A DNA stretch of 64,000 bases from Streptomyces lincolnensis (GTDB taxonomy: Bacteria; Actinomycetota; Actinomycetes; Streptomycetales; Streptomycetaceae), in NCBI RefSeq assembly GCF_021173675.1, contig NZ_JAIHON010000015.1, positions 1 through 64,000 on the forward strand. Reading direction: 5' to 3'. Every line of letters begins with the position of its first letter. The stretch's first letter is position 1. Position numbers and translations under genes: made by a program. Positions 6,591-14,980 of this stretch are shown one piece after another. The notes under the pieces were generated by a model. That model searched no databases. It worked only from the letters and a program-made list of their open reading frames with translations, and was not told the DNA's origin.

Positions 6591-7247
6591 TCAGTTCCCG
6601 GCCACCGACTTGACCGCCACCGACGCCGGAACCGACCCGCTCACCAGCTCCAGGACCAACCCGGCCGTCGCGGGCGTATCGAGCAACTCCACCAGTACGG
6701 CGGCCACGTCGTCGCGCGGGATCGGGCCCCGGCCCGTGTGCGCCTCAAGGCGGACGAGGCCCTTGCCGGCGTCGTCCGTCAGCGCGCCGGGGCGCAGGAT
6801 CGTCCAGTCCAGAGCGTCCAGGCCGCTCACGTACGCGTCCGCCTCGCCCTTGGCCCGCAGATAGACGTCGAAGATCTCGCTGCCCTCGTGCTTCGGATCC
6901 GCGCCCATGGACGACACGACCAGAAAACGCCGTACGCCGGCCCGTACCGCCGCGTCCGCGAACAGCACCGCCGCGGCCTTGTCCACCGTGTCCTTGCGGG
7001 CCGCGCCGCTGCCCGGGCCCGCACCCGCGGCGAACACCGCCGCGTCCGCACCCCGCAGCCGCTCCGCGACCTCCTCCACCGAAGCCGACTCCAGGTCGAG
7101 CAGCACCGGTTCGGCACCGGCCTCCCGCAGGTCGTCGCCCTGCTCGGCGCGACGGATGATCCCCGCGACCTCGTCCCCACGCGCGGCGAGCAGCCGCTCC
7201 AGCCGCAGCGCGATCTGACCATGACCACCAGCGATGACAATGCGCAT
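6591..7247 (-). CDS. NAD(P)-binding oxidoreductase of the NmrA/SDR-like type
   Basis: The 218-residue product begins MRIVIAGGHGQIALRLERLL, a Rossmann dinucleotide motif (GGHGQIA). Further family features are VFAAGAGPGSG, VVSSMGADP and YVSGLDALDWTILRPGALTD, typical of atypical SDR proteins related to NmrA that bind NAD(P)H and may act as redox sensors. The catalytic Tyr-x3-Lys of classical SDRs is present only in altered form (YLRAKGEAD). It is followed two bases later by the SnoaL-like gene. Confidence 0.75.
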   Translation of the reverse strand: MRIVIAGGHGQIALRLERLLAARGDEVAGIIRRAEQGDDLREAGAEPVLLDLESASVEEVAERLRGADAAVFAAGAGPGSGAARKDTVDKAAAVLFADAAVRAGVRRFLVVSSMGADPKHEGSEIFDVYLRAKGEADAYVSGLDALDWTILRPGALTDDAGKGLVRLEAHTGRGPIPRDDVAAVLVELLDTPATAGLVLELVSGSVPASVAVKSVAGN

Positions 7248-7355
7248 GCTTCCGACCGTACGCCCGCCCGACCGCATCCGCCGCACAACTCCGGCCACGC
7301 CCCAGGGCCACAACCGAGGACCGTGAGCTACGACACGACTCCTACGGCACCACTC

Positions 7356-8642
7356 CTACGACACCTCCCCGCGCCCCTGCCTGGGCAGCCCCAACTCCGC
7401 CGCCGCAGCGGAGTTGCAGTACTCCCGCACCGCGCTCGTCCGGGCCACCACGCGCCCCCGGTGCACCACGATCCGGCTGTACGCCAGGGACAGCGCTCCC
7501 GACAGCCGGTCTCCGCGTACGGCCAGCAGTTCGGCCGGAAAGCCCGCCTCGACGCGGACCTCCGGCAGGCCCAGGACGGCCCGCGCCGAGGCGCTCACCG
7601 CGTCGTAGGCGTCCTCCGGGCGCAGACCGTGCCGGGAGGCCAGCAGGTAGGCCGCTTCCAGGGGGTCACCGCGTCCCACGGGATTGGACACGTCCCGCAG
7701 GGCACCGCTCCCGGCGGCCACCCGCACACCGGCCGCGCGCAGCAGCCGTACCGGAGCCGTGCTCCGCCGTTCGACGCCCCCGCAGCCGCCCTGGGGCACG
7801 CACACCACGGCGACGCCGGCGGCGGCGAGTTGGTCGGCGGTGCGGGAGGCCACCTCGGTGGGCAGGCGGCCGAGGCCACCGCACGGGGCGAGCGTCACGC
7901 CGGGCCGCAGCCCGCCGGCCATCGCCGCGATCCGGGCCAGCCGGGCCGGATCGGTGGCGTCGGTGTGCAGGTCGACGGGGCAGCCGTGCTCGGAGGCGAC
8001 CTCCAGGACCGCCTGCACATAGCCCGTCGGATCCGGATCCAGGTCCGGGCAGCCGCCCACCACGGACGCCCCCATCTTCACCGCGTCCCGCAGCATCGCG
8101 AGCCCGTCGGCACCGGCCACCCCGGTCAGCAACCTCGGCATCGCCACGGTCGACAGCTCGGTGAGCCCGCGCAGGGAGCGCCGCGCCTGGAGGACGGCGG
8201 CCAGCGCGCCGAGCCCCTGGACGTCGCCCACCCGCACATGGGCGCGTACGGCGGTCGCCCCGTGACCGAGCTGGAGCAGGGCGGCCTCCGTGACCCGGCG
8301 CTGGACGTCCTTGGGGTCGTAGGAGACCGGTCCGTCCTCGTCGGCCGAGAGCGCGGTGTCGCCGTGTGCGTGCGGCTCGGCGGGAGCGGGCAGGAGCAGA
8401 TAGCCGCCGAGGTCCACCCGCGCGCCGCACGCGCGCGTGCCGCCCGCCGCGAGACTCCCGGCCGTCCCGACGGCCTCGATACGCCCGCCGCCCAGCCGTA
8501 CGTCCACGGTCCGGCCGTCGGTGAGCCGCGCCCCGCAGAGCAGCAGACCGGCCCCCTCGGACCGCCCCGACGAGGAGTCGGACGAAGAACTGGACGAGGA
8601 ACCGGAGGAGGAGTGGGGCGGCTGCGGCTGACTGTCGGGCAT
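7356..8642 (-). CDS. Amidohydrolase-family protein (cytosine deaminase-like)
   Basis: ATG 8642 (MPDSQPQPPHSS) with GGAG four bases upstream gives 428 residues. A poly-Ser tract (about residues 10-25) precedes an amidohydrolase fold: a small beta domain GARLTDGRTVDVRL, metal-site region LLLPAPAEPHAHGDTA (HAH in place of the usual HxH), a DLHTDATD segment and a C-terminal beta return ending GRVVARTSAVREY. Enzymes of this type hydrolyse cyclic amide or deaminate substrates at a metal centre. The metal site here reads EPHAHG, fitting cytosine deaminase-like members, but the substrate cannot be told. An extended start at 8705 is possible. Confidence 0.7.
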   Translation of the reverse strand: MPDSQPQPPHSSSGSSSSSSSDSSSGRSEGAGLLLCGARLTDGRTVDVRLGGGRIEAVGTAGSLAAGGTRACGARVDLGGYLLLPAPAEPHAHGDTALSADEDGPVSYDPKDVQRRVTEAALLQLGHGATAVRAHVRVGDVQGLGALAAVLQARRSLRGLTELSTVAMPRLLTGVAGADGLAMLRDAVKMGASVVGGCPDLDPDPTGYVQAVLEVASEHGCPVDLHTDATDPARLARIAAMAGGLRPGVTLAPCGGLGRLPTEVASRTADQLAAAGVAVVCVPQGGCGGVERRSTAPVRLLRAAGVRVAAGSGALRDVSNPVGRGDPLEAAYLLASRHGLRPEDAYDAVSASARAVLGLPEVRVEAGFPAELLAVRGDRLSGALSLAYSRIVVHRGRVVARTSAVREYCNSAAAAELGLPRQGRGEVS

Positions 8643-8852
8643 CGCGCTCCAGAGGCTCGGGGGCTGCGCAAGCTCGGGGACCGCGCAAAGGGGACACAAG
8701 ATCACGCAGAGTGAGTCGAGCCTAGGGTGACGCCACGCTCACGACCGGGAGGAGCGCAATAGTCGTACCGGTGTGGTCCGCCGTGCCGGAGAGGCTTCCG
8801 TGGCCGGTGGGAGAGGCGCGGATCAGCGCTGGACGAGGGCCACGAAACGGAT

Positions 8853-8882
8853 TTGGGCGAACGGCGGCCGACCGTGTAATGT
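8853..8882 (+). promoter_or_regulatory. Candidate promoter of tRNA-Thr operon
   Basis: TTGGGC (8853-8858), an 18-base spacer and TAATGT (8877-8882) lie just before tRNA-Thr, fitting a vegetative sigma promoter. The rest of 8643-8852 holds no gene I can see. Confidence 0.45.
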
Positions 8883-8893
8883 CTTCATCGCTC

Positions 8894-8966
8894 GCCCCAA
8901 TAGCTCAGTCGGCAGAGCGTCTCCATGGTAAGGAGAAGGTCTACGGTTCGATTCCGTATTGGGGCT
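8894..8966 (+). tRNA. tRNA-Thr (GGT)
   Basis: A 73-nt cloverleaf: acceptor GCCCCAA/TTGGGGC, D-arm TAGCTCAGTCGGCAGAGC, anticodon loop ATGGTAA with GGT and T-loop TTCGATT. No CCA is encoded. It decodes ACC/ACU threonine codons and is followed by tRNA-Met; a short inverted repeat lies between them. Confidence 0.95.
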
Positions 8967-9012
8967 CTGGTGTGTGAGGTTCCCGTCGCAAGGCGGGAAC
9001 GGATCGCATCAC

Positions 9013-9085
9013 AGCGGTGTAGCTCAGTCGGTAGAGCAAGCGGCTCATAATCGCTGTGTCACCGGTTCAAGTCCGGTCACCGCTA
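9013..9085 (+). tRNA. tRNA-Met (CAT), elongator
   Basis: A 73-nt cloverleaf: acceptor AGCGGTG/CACCGCT, anticodon loop CTCATAA with CAT and T-loop TTCAAGT. The fully paired first acceptor base pair (A-T) marks it as elongator rather than initiator methionine tRNA. CCA is not encoded. Confidence 0.93.
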
Positions 9086-9090
9086 CTGAC

Positions 9091-9133
9091 AGTAGCCGAT
9101 TGTGGGGTCGGTCCTTCGATCGGCTACTCTTTT
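9091..9133 (+). terminator. tRNA-Met terminator
   Basis: AGTAGCCGAT (9091-9100) pairs with ATCGGCTACT (9119-9128), followed by CTTTT. It ends the tRNA pair before rpmG. Confidence 0.65.
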
Positions 9134-9175
9134 ATGCGTTGAACCCGTCCCATCCGTTCGTCAAGGAGCACTCAC

Positions 9176-9340
9176 GTGGCTGCCACCGACGTCCGCCCGA
9201 AGATCACGCTGGCCTGCGTGGAGTGCAAGGAGCGGAACTACATCACCAAGAAGAACCGGCGTAACAACCCGGACCGACTGGAGATGAAGAAGCACTGCCC
9301 GCGTTGCAATGCGCACACCGCGCACCGCGAGACGCGATAA
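9176..9340 (+). CDS. rpmG: Ribosomal protein L33, zinc-binding form
   Basis: A 54-residue L33 of the 50S subunit, read from GTG 9176 behind AAGGAG. Two Cys pairs (CVEC near residue 14 and CPRC near 43) retain the zinc ribbon, so this is the Cys-containing paralogue that Streptomyces normally expresses when zinc is available. It follows the tRNA-Thr/Met genes, as expected for this genus. Confidence 0.95.
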   Translation: MAATDVRPKITLACVECKERNYITKKNRRNNPDRLEMKKHCPRCNAHTAHRETR

Positions 9341-9447
9341 AGATCAGGCTCGTACATGAGGCCGCCCCCGCAGTTCGGGGGGCGGCCTCATGTCGTTTCC
9401 ACCGCTTCAGCGAACGTTCGTTATCGACACCAGGAGGTACCGGGCCC

Positions 9448-9900
9448 ATGGCGCTCGACCAGTCCTTCGTGGGGCGGACTTACCCGCCCACCGACCCCTA
9501 CGAGGTGGGACGGGAAAAGATCCGTGAGTTCGCGGAGGCCGTGGGGGACACGAACCCGGCGTACACGGACCCCGATGCCGCCAAGGCGCTCGGTCACCCC
9601 GATGTGATCGCCCCGCCGACCTTCGTCTTCGCGATCACCTTCAAGGCGGCCGGCCAGGCCGTCCAGGACCCGCAGCTCGGCCTGGACTACAGCCGCGTGG
9701 TCCACGGCGACCAGAAGTTCTCCTACGTCCGCCCGGTGCGCGCCGGTGACCGGCTCACCGTCACCTCGACCATCGAGGCCATCAAGTCCATGGCGGGCAA
9801 CGACATCCTGGACATCCGCGGCGAGGTCCACGACGAGGCCGGCGAGCACGTCGTGACCGCCTGGACCAAGCTGGTCGCCCGTGCGGCCGAGGAGGTGTGA
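9448..9900 (+). CDS. HadA-like MaoC hot-dog protein (N-terminal half-dehydratase)
   Basis: The 150-residue product starts at ATG 9448 behind AGGAGG. It shows the hot-dog N-domain features of the (3R)-hydroxyacyl-ACP dehydratase subunit family: VGREKIREFAEAVGDTNPAY, then LGHPDVIAPPTFVFAI and VHGDQKFSYVRPVRAGDRL. In mycobacteria HadA pairs with HadB to dehydrate fatty acyl chains; the next gene encodes the partner, and their stop and start regions almost overlap. In Streptomyces the physiological substrate is less certain. The hydratase catalytic Asp/His pair belongs to the partner. Confidence 0.85.
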   Translation: MALDQSFVGRTYPPTDPYEVGREKIREFAEAVGDTNPAYTDPDAAKALGHPDVIAPPTFVFAITFKAAGQAVQDPQLGLDYSRVVHGDQKFSYVRPVRAGDRLTVTSTIEAIKSMAGNDILDIRGEVHDEAGEHVVTAWTKLVARAAEEV

Positions 9901-9908
9901 GCGATCCC

Positions 9909-10337
9909 ATGACGGCTAAGATCTCCTACTCCGACGTCGAGGTAGGCACCGAGCTGCCCGCCCAGACCTTCACCGTGACCCGCGCCACCCTCGTGCGGTA
10001 CGCGGGTGCCTCCGGCGACTTCAACCCGATCCACTGGAACGAGAAGTTCGCCAAGGAGGTGGGTCTCCCGGACGTCATCGCCCACGGCATGTTCACCATG
10101 GCCGAGGCGATCCGCGTGGTCACCGACTGGACCGGCGACCCGGGCGCGGTCGTCGAATACGGCGTCCGCTTCACCAAGCCCGTCGTCGTCCCCAACGACG
10201 ACGAGGGCGCCGCCATCGAGGTGAGCGGCAAGATCGGCGCCAAGCTCGACGACAACACGGTCCGCGTCGACCTCACGGCCACCAGCGCCGGTCAGAAGAT
10301 CCTCGGGATGTCACGGGCGGTCGTACGACTGGCCTGA
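9909..10337 (+). CDS. HadB-like MaoC (3R)-hydroxyacyl dehydratase
   Basis: The 142-residue protein (MTAKISYSDVEVG) contains the hydratase 2 motif around YAGASGDFNPIHWN and LPDVIAHGMFTM, with the catalytic Asp and His of the MaoC family. It should form a heterodimer with the preceding protein. ATG 9909 is used; GTG 9897 inside the upstream stop is an alternative but is only one base from the GGAGG. Confidence 0.85.
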   Translation: MTAKISYSDVEVGTELPAQTFTVTRATLVRYAGASGDFNPIHWNEKFAKEVGLPDVIAHGMFTMAEAIRVVTDWTGDPGAVVEYGVRFTKPVVVPNDDEGAAIEVSGKIGAKLDDNTVRVDLTATSAGQKILGMSRAVVRLA

Positions 10338-10641
10338 CCGAGGACCGGTGTAAGGGGCGCCCTCCTGTGTGCGGGTGGGTGGGGTTGCCGTGCGCCTATG
10401 GGGGTGCGAGCAAGCACAGTCGCCCGGCGATCGAAAGTAGCCGCCGACGGCGGTGAGGGGACGGGGCGGGGGGTGTCCGCCCGCAGCGGCCGGCGTCCGA
10501 CACGCGGTACTGCCCGGAGAGACAGTTCCGCCGGACCGAGGACGGAGACCCCCCGACCCGTCCCCGACCCACCACACAACCGTAGGCGCTACATCCGCCC
10601 CCACCGGGGCCGCACAGCGCGCCGCAGGCACCCCGTACGCT
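10338..10641 (+). promoter_or_regulatory. Intergenic region with murB -10 element
   Basis: The 311-base gap is GC-rich and carries no gene I can support. Its last bases contain TACGCT at 10636-10641, seven bases before the murB GTG, in the place of a -10 box. No convincing -35 is seen near 10612-10617. Confidence 0.4.
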
Positions 10642-10648
10642 GGGCCCC

Positions 10649-11704
10649 GTGCAGGTACGACACAACGCCCCCCTCGCCCCGCTGACCACCTTCCGCCTGG
10701 GCGGTCCCGCCAGTCGGCTGGTGACCGCGACCACCGACGCGGAGGTGATCGAGACCGTCCGCGAGGCGGACAGCACGGGCACCCCGCTGCTGATCGTCGG
10801 CGGCGGCTCCAACCTGGTCATCGGGGACAAGGGTTTCGACGGCACGGCCCTGCGCATCGCCACCCACGGCGTGGAACTCACCGGCACGGACCTCGAACTG
10901 GCCGCAGGCGAGGTATGGACCGACGCGGTCGCCCGCACCGTAGAGGCAGGACTCGCGGGCATCGAGTGCCTCGCCGGCATCCCCGGCTCCGCGGGCGCGA
11001 CCCCCATCCAGAACGTGGGGGCGTACGGCCAGGAGGTGTCCTCCACCATCACCGAGGTCATCGCCTACGACCGCCACACCGGCGAAACGGTCACCCTCAC
11101 CAACGAAGAGTGCGCCTTCGCCTACCGCCACAGCCGCTTCAAGGAAGACCCCACCCGCCACGTCGTCCTCCGCGTCCGCTTCGCACTGGAGGACGCCGAC
11201 GGCCTCTCGGCCCCCGTCAAGTACGCCGAGACGGCACGAGCCCTCGGCGTGGAACCCGGCGACCGCGTCCCCCTCGCCACCGCCCGCGAGACCGTCCTGA
11301 AGCTGCGCGCCGGCAAGGGCATGGTCCTGGACCCGGAGGACCACGACACCTGGTCGGCCGGCTCCTTCTTCACCAACCCGATCCTGACGGACGCGCAGTT
11401 CACCGCATTCCGCACCCGAGTGAAGCAGCACCTCGGCGCGGACACCGACCCCCCCGCCTACCCCGCGGGACAGGGCCACACCAAGACCTCCGCCGCCTGG
11501 CTCATCGACAAGGCCGGCTTCACCAAGGGCTACGGCACCGGCCCCGCCCGCATCTCCACCAAGCACACCCTCGCCCTCACCAACCGCGGCAACGCGACCA
11601 CGGAGGACCTCCTCGACCTCGCCCGCGAGGTCGTGGCAGGCGTACGAGACATCTTCGGAATCACCCTGGTCAACGAGCCGGTGACGGTGGGCGTCAGCGT
11701 GTAG
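10649..11704 (+). CDS. murB: UDP-N-acetylenolpyruvoylglucosamine reductase
   Basis: MurB reduces enolpyruvyl-UDP-GlcNAc to UDP-MurNAc with NADPH and FAD in the cytoplasm, the second committed step of peptidoglycan synthesis. The 351-residue product has the FAD-binding GGGSNLVI motif (about residues 51-58), GIECLAGIPGSAGATPIQNV, the YRHSRFK segment of the active site, SAGSFFTNP with the catalytic Ser, and a C-terminal Glu in LVNEPVTVG. Start GTG 10649 lacks a Shine-Dalgarno and follows a -10-like TACGCT by seven bases, suggesting a leaderless mRNA. Confidence 0.95.
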   Translation: MQVRHNAPLAPLTTFRLGGPASRLVTATTDAEVIETVREADSTGTPLLIVGGGSNLVIGDKGFDGTALRIATHGVELTGTDLELAAGEVWTDAVARTVEAGLAGIECLAGIPGSAGATPIQNVGAYGQEVSSTITEVIAYDRHTGETVTLTNEECAFAYRHSRFKEDPTRHVVLRVRFALEDADGLSAPVKYAETARALGVEPGDRVPLATARETVLKLRAGKGMVLDPEDHDTWSAGSFFTNPILTDAQFTAFRTRVKQHLGADTDPPAYPAGQGHTKTSAAWLIDKAGFTKGYGTGPARISTKHTLALTNRGNATTEDLLDLAREVVAGVRDIFGITLVNEPVTVGVSV

Positions 11705-11746
11705 CCCGACACAGCACGCCCCCCGATACAGCACCCGCTCCCCGAC

Positions 11747-12385
11747 TCAGTACGCCACCCCCACCCCCTGCTTCACCACCCCCACATCCCCGATCATCCC
11801 CAGCATCGCGTGCGCCACATCCGCCCGCGAGATGAACCGCCCCCGAGCCGGAAACCCCCCGACCACCACGCGATACACCCCGGTCAGCGGCTTGTCCTGG
11901 AGCCGCGGCGGCCGGACGGCCGTCCAGTCCGTACCGCTCGCCGCCAACTCCGCCTCCATCTCGCTCAGATCGGCGTAGACGTCCTTCAGTACGGCGGAGA
12001 CGATCCCCCGCATCGACCGGTCGAGGAACCCGTCGTCCGTCGGCGTGGGACCGACCGGAGCCGCGCTGACCACCAGCACCCGCCGCACCCGCTCCGCCTC
12101 CACGGCGGCGAGCACCGCACGGGTCAGCCGGGCCGCGATCCCGGCGTCCTTGCGGCCGCGCGGCCCGAGCCCGGACAGCACCGCGTCCCGCCCGGCCACG
12201 GCGGACCGCAGCACTCCGGGATCGGTGAAGTCGGCACGGACGACGTCCAGCCGCTCGCCGGTGAGGTCGGGCCCGAGCCGGGCGGGATCCCGTACGACCG
12301 CCGTGACGTCATGACCGGCGGCCAGCCCCTGCCGGACGATCTCGCGCCCGATGCCCCCGGTGGCGCCGAAAACTGTGAGCTTCAT
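11747..12385 (-). CDS. NAD(P)-binding NmrA/SDR-like oxidoreductase
   Basis: The 212-residue product begins MKLTVFGATGGIGREIVRQG, a clear Rossmann motif (GATGGIG), followed by DVTAVVRDPARL, VLSGLGPRG and RVLVVSAAPVG, typical of NAD(P)H-binding (NmrA-like/flavin-reductase-like) proteins. ATG 12385 has GGGGAG seven bases upstream. It is transcribed divergently from a TetR gene across a short operator region, so the TetR protein is probably its repressor and the enzyme may answer a toxic ligand. Confidence 0.8.
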   Translation of the reverse strand: MKLTVFGATGGIGREIVRQGLAAGHDVTAVVRDPARLGPDLTGERLDVVRADFTDPGVLRSAVAGRDAVLSGLGPRGRKDAGIAARLTRAVLAAVEAERVRRVLVVSAAPVGPTPTDDGFLDRSMRGIVSAVLKDVYADLSEMEAELAASGTDWTAVRPPRLQDKPLTGVYRVVVGGFPARGRFISRADVAHAMLGMIGDVGVVKQGVGVAY

Positions 12386-12414
12386 GGGTAACTCCCCCTG
12401 CTCGAAGATAGGTG

Positions 12415-12469
12415 GGTGAGTGTTCACTCACCTCCACACCCTCTAGAGTGGGTAAGTACTCACTCACCC
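12415..12469. promoter_or_regulatory. Two TetR-type operators between divergent genes
   Basis: GGTGAGTG-TT-CACTCACC (12415-12432) is a perfect 8-bp inverted repeat. A second, imperfect copy at 12450-12469 keeps the right arm CACTCACC exactly. Both lie between the NAD(P)-binding gene and the TetR gene, as expected for an autorepressed divergent unit. Confidence 0.75.
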
Positions 12470-12491
12470 GTCAAGCCCGCACGGAGAAAAC

Positions 12492-13130
12492 ATGAAATCC
12501 AAGCCCGCCACAGCCTCCGCCTCAGCCCCCGCCCCCACCCGCACCCGCCTCCTGGACGCCGCCCACGACCTGATGCTCACCGTGGGACTCGCACGGGCCA
12601 CGACCAAGGAGATCGCCAAGGCGGCCGGCTGCTCCGAGGCGGCGCTCTACAAGCACTTCGACAGCAAGGAGGACCTGTTCATCGGCGTCCTGTCCGAACG
12701 CCTGCCCCGGCTCGCCCCCCTCCTGCACGACCTCGCCGCCGAGCCGGGCCGCCACTCCCTGGAGGAGAACCTCACCGAGATCGCCCGCCAGGCGGCCCTG
12801 TTCTACGAGCAGAGCTTCCCGATCGCCGCCTCGCTGTACGCCGAGACCCAGCTCAAGCGACGGCACGACGAGGTCATGCGCGAGAGGGGGGCCGGCCCGC
12901 ACAAGCCGATCGAGTGGCTCGACGCCTACCTCCGTGCCGAGCAGTCCGCCGGCCGTGTCGCCCCGGACGCCGACACCTTCGCCGCCGCCTCCCTCCTGCT
13001 GGGGGCCTGCGCACAACGGGCGTTCGCGTACGACGCACAGGACGGCGAACGACCCCCCGTGGAGGAGTTCGCCACCCGCCTGGCCAGGACCCTCCTGGGC
13101 GGAATCTCGGTTGCAGGGAAATCGACGTGA
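12492..13130 (+). CDS. TetR-family transcriptional regulator
   Basis: The 212-residue protein has a TetR helix-turn-helix at residues 19-66 (LLDAAHDLMLTVGLARATTK, then IAKAAGCSEAALYKHFDSKE) and a helical C-terminal ligand-binding domain. Start ATG 12492 follows a GGAG (ACGGAGAAAAC). The N-terminus is Ala/Pro-rich. It most likely represses itself and the divergent oxidoreductase through the inverted repeats between them; the ligand is unknown. Confidence 0.9.
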   Translation: MKSKPATASASAPAPTRTRLLDAAHDLMLTVGLARATTKEIAKAAGCSEAALYKHFDSKEDLFIGVLSERLPRLAPLLHDLAAEPGRHSLEENLTEIARQAALFYEQSFPIAASLYAETQLKRRHDEVMRERGAGPHKPIEWLDAYLRAEQSAGRVAPDADTFAAASLLLGACAQRAFAYDAQDGERPPVEEFATRLARTLLGGISVAGKST

Positions 13131-13166
13131 CCGCGACCCTGAACCCATGAAGACCAGGGCCACTCC

Positions 13167-13841
13167 ATGCGCCTGAGACTGACCGAGTTCAGACCACCCC
13201 GCACCGGCCCCCACGAACACCGGATCGTCCAGCCCCGCGCCCCCCTCCGCCACACCTCCCTGAGCGCCCCGGAACCGATCGGCCTGCTCCTCGGAGACCA
13301 CGACGGACTGAACAGGCTGGCCGGCCTGTTCTCCTTCGCCGCCCGTTCACGCCACACGATCGTGCACGTGCCGCTGCGGGACGGCGTCCCACCGGACGAG
13401 GGCTGGGGCGAACGGGTCGACCTCGTCCTGGCGCACGACTCGTACGGACTGCGCCCCAGCGCCTGGCCCGCGCTCCGGCGCACGCTCAAGGCGGGCACCC
13501 CCCTGACCGCGCGGACCGACGAGGCACGGACGCGGGCGGACGCCGACGCCCGGCTCCGGCGAAGCGAACGCGCGGACTTCCGGGACGAACTGCGGCACGC
13601 CACCCACGCCCGCACGTTCTTCCTGTTCGGCGAGCGCGACGCCTTCGCCCAGGTGGCCATGAACCTCGCGTACGCGGCGGGCTGGGGGCCGCGTCAGAAG
13701 GGCGTCACCAAGGGGCACATGGCACGCGTGTCAGGCCTCTGCGGACTGACGCAGCCACCCGGCGGCGGGCACCCCTACGAGATCGAGGTGTGCTTCAAGC
13801 CCTATCCGCCCTACGCCCACTTCAGGAGACCGGGCCGCTGA
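13167..13841 (+). CDS. Hypothetical protein (224 aa)
   Basis: No family is recognised. The product is Arg/His-rich (MRLRLTEFRPPRTGPHEHRI) with possible alpha/beta segments IGLLLGDHDGLNRLAGLFSF, DLVLAHDSYGLRPSAW and a C-terminal PYEIEVCFKPYPPYAHF. No signal peptide or membrane helix is visible. It lies close behind the TetR gene on the same strand, and its 3' end overlaps the convergent adenosine deaminase gene by 20 bases. Confidence 0.6.
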   Translation: MRLRLTEFRPPRTGPHEHRIVQPRAPLRHTSLSAPEPIGLLLGDHDGLNRLAGLFSFAARSRHTIVHVPLRDGVPPDEGWGERVDLVLAHDSYGLRPSAWPALRRTLKAGTPLTARTDEARTRADADARLRRSERADFRDELRHATHARTFFLFGERDAFAQVAMNLAYAAGWGPRQKGVTKGHMARVSGLCGLTQPPGGGHPYEIEVCFKPYPPYAHFRRPGR

Positions 13842-14862
13842 GCCACTCGTCCACGCCGGCCAGCAGCTTCGCCTTGGTCTCCTCCGGCGCCGCGGACGCC
13901 CGCACCGACTGCCGGGCCAGCTCCGCCAGTTCCCGGTCGGTGAAGCCGTGGTGCTCGCGGGCGATGTCGTACTGAGCGGCCAGCCGGGAACCGAACAGCA
14001 GCGGGTCGTCGGCGCCCAGCGCCATCGGCACGCCCGCCTCGAAGAGCGTCCGCAGCGGAACGTCCTCCGGCTTCTCGTACACCCCCAGGGCCACGTTCGA
14101 CGCCGGGCACACCTCGCACGTCACCCCCCGGTCCGCGAGCCGCTTCAGCAGCCGCGGGTCCTCCGCCGCCCGCACGCCGTGTCCGATCCGGTGCGCGTCG
14201 AGATCGTCGAGGCAGTCCCGTACCGACGCCGGACCGGTCAGCTCACCGCCGTGGGGCGCGGACAGCAGCCCGCCCTCCCGGGCGATGGCGAAGGCACGGT
14301 CGAAGTCCCGCGCCATGCCGCGGCGCTCGTCGTTGGACAACCCGAAGCCGACCACACCCCGGTCCGCGTACCGCACCGCGAGCCGGGCCAGCGTCCGCGC
14401 GTCCAGCGGGTGCTTCATCCGGTTCGCGGCCACCAGGACCCGCATCCCGAGCCCGGTCTCCCGCGAGGTCGTCTCCACCGCGTCCAGGATGATCTCCAGA
14501 GCGGGGATGAGCCCCCCGAGCCGTGGCGCGTACGACGTCGGATCGACCTGGATCTCCAGCCAGCCGGAACCGTCCCGGACGTCCTCCTCCGCGGCCTCCC
14601 GCACCAGCCGCCGGATGTCCTCGGGCTCCCTGAGACAGGACCGCGCAGCGTCGTACAGCCGCTGGAAGCGGAACCAGCCCCGTTCGTCGGTGGCCCGCAG
14701 TCTCGGCGGCTCCCCGCTGGTCAGCGCCTCCGTCAGCGCATCGGGCAGTCGTACGCCGTACTTGTCGGCCAGTTCCAAAACCGTCCCCGGCCGCATCGAC
14801 CCCGTGAAGTGCAGGTGCAGATGGGCTTTCGGCAGCTCAGAGACATCACGTACACGCTCCAT
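13822..14862 (-). CDS. add: Adenosine deaminase
   Basis: The 346-residue metal-dependent enzyme deaminates adenosine to inosine in purine salvage. ATG 14862 (MERVRDVSELPKAHLHLHFT) precedes the N-terminal zinc ligands HLHLH; further active-site landmarks are SAPHGGELTG, AHRIGHGVRA and ALGADDPLLFG (Asp-Asp zinc and catalytic pair). Size and motif order match the family. In-frame codons upstream run back into a terminator hairpin and are rejected. Ade/6-aminodeoxyfutalosine deaminase relatives share the fold, so exact substrate is inferred. Confidence 0.88.
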   Translation of the reverse strand: MERVRDVSELPKAHLHLHFTGSMRPGTVLELADKYGVRLPDALTEALTSGEPPRLRATDERGWFRFQRLYDAARSCLREPEDIRRLVREAAEEDVRDGSGWLEIQVDPTSYAPRLGGLIPALEIILDAVETTSRETGLGMRVLVAANRMKHPLDARTLARLAVRYADRGVVGFGLSNDERRGMARDFDRAFAIAREGGLLSAPHGGELTGPASVRDCLDDLDAHRIGHGVRAAEDPRLLKRLADRGVTCEVCPASNVALGVYEKPEDVPLRTLFEAGVPMALGADDPLLFGSRLAAQYDIAREHHGFTDRELAELARQSVRASAAPEETKAKLLAGVDEWLSGPVS

Positions 14863-14936
14863 TCCAGGATCCTGCCGTACGTCACGGGTGTACCGAAAGC
14901 GGAATCCACGAACGTGGTCTTGCTCGCACAAACGAC

Positions 14937-14972
14937 AGAGGACCACCTCCGGACATCCGGAGGTGGTCCTCT
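14937..14972 (-). terminator. Strong terminator after aspartate aminotransferase
   Basis: A perfect 16-bp stem (14937-14952 with 14957-14972) closes on the loop ACAT and lies nine bases after the aminotransferase stop, before the adenosine deaminase start. A short T-run (TTTG) follows on the minus strand. Confidence 0.8.
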
Positions 14973-14980
14973 GGACGACC

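Noticed and set aside
6738..8714. A 658-codon plus-strand frame across the oxidoreductase and amidohydrolase genes
   Set aside because: Pro/Arg/His-rich translation without domains, fully antisense to two recognisable genes.
10453..11835. A 460-codon plus-strand frame overlapping murB
   Set aside because: Arg/Pro/His-rich alternate frame; the murB frame carries all family motifs.
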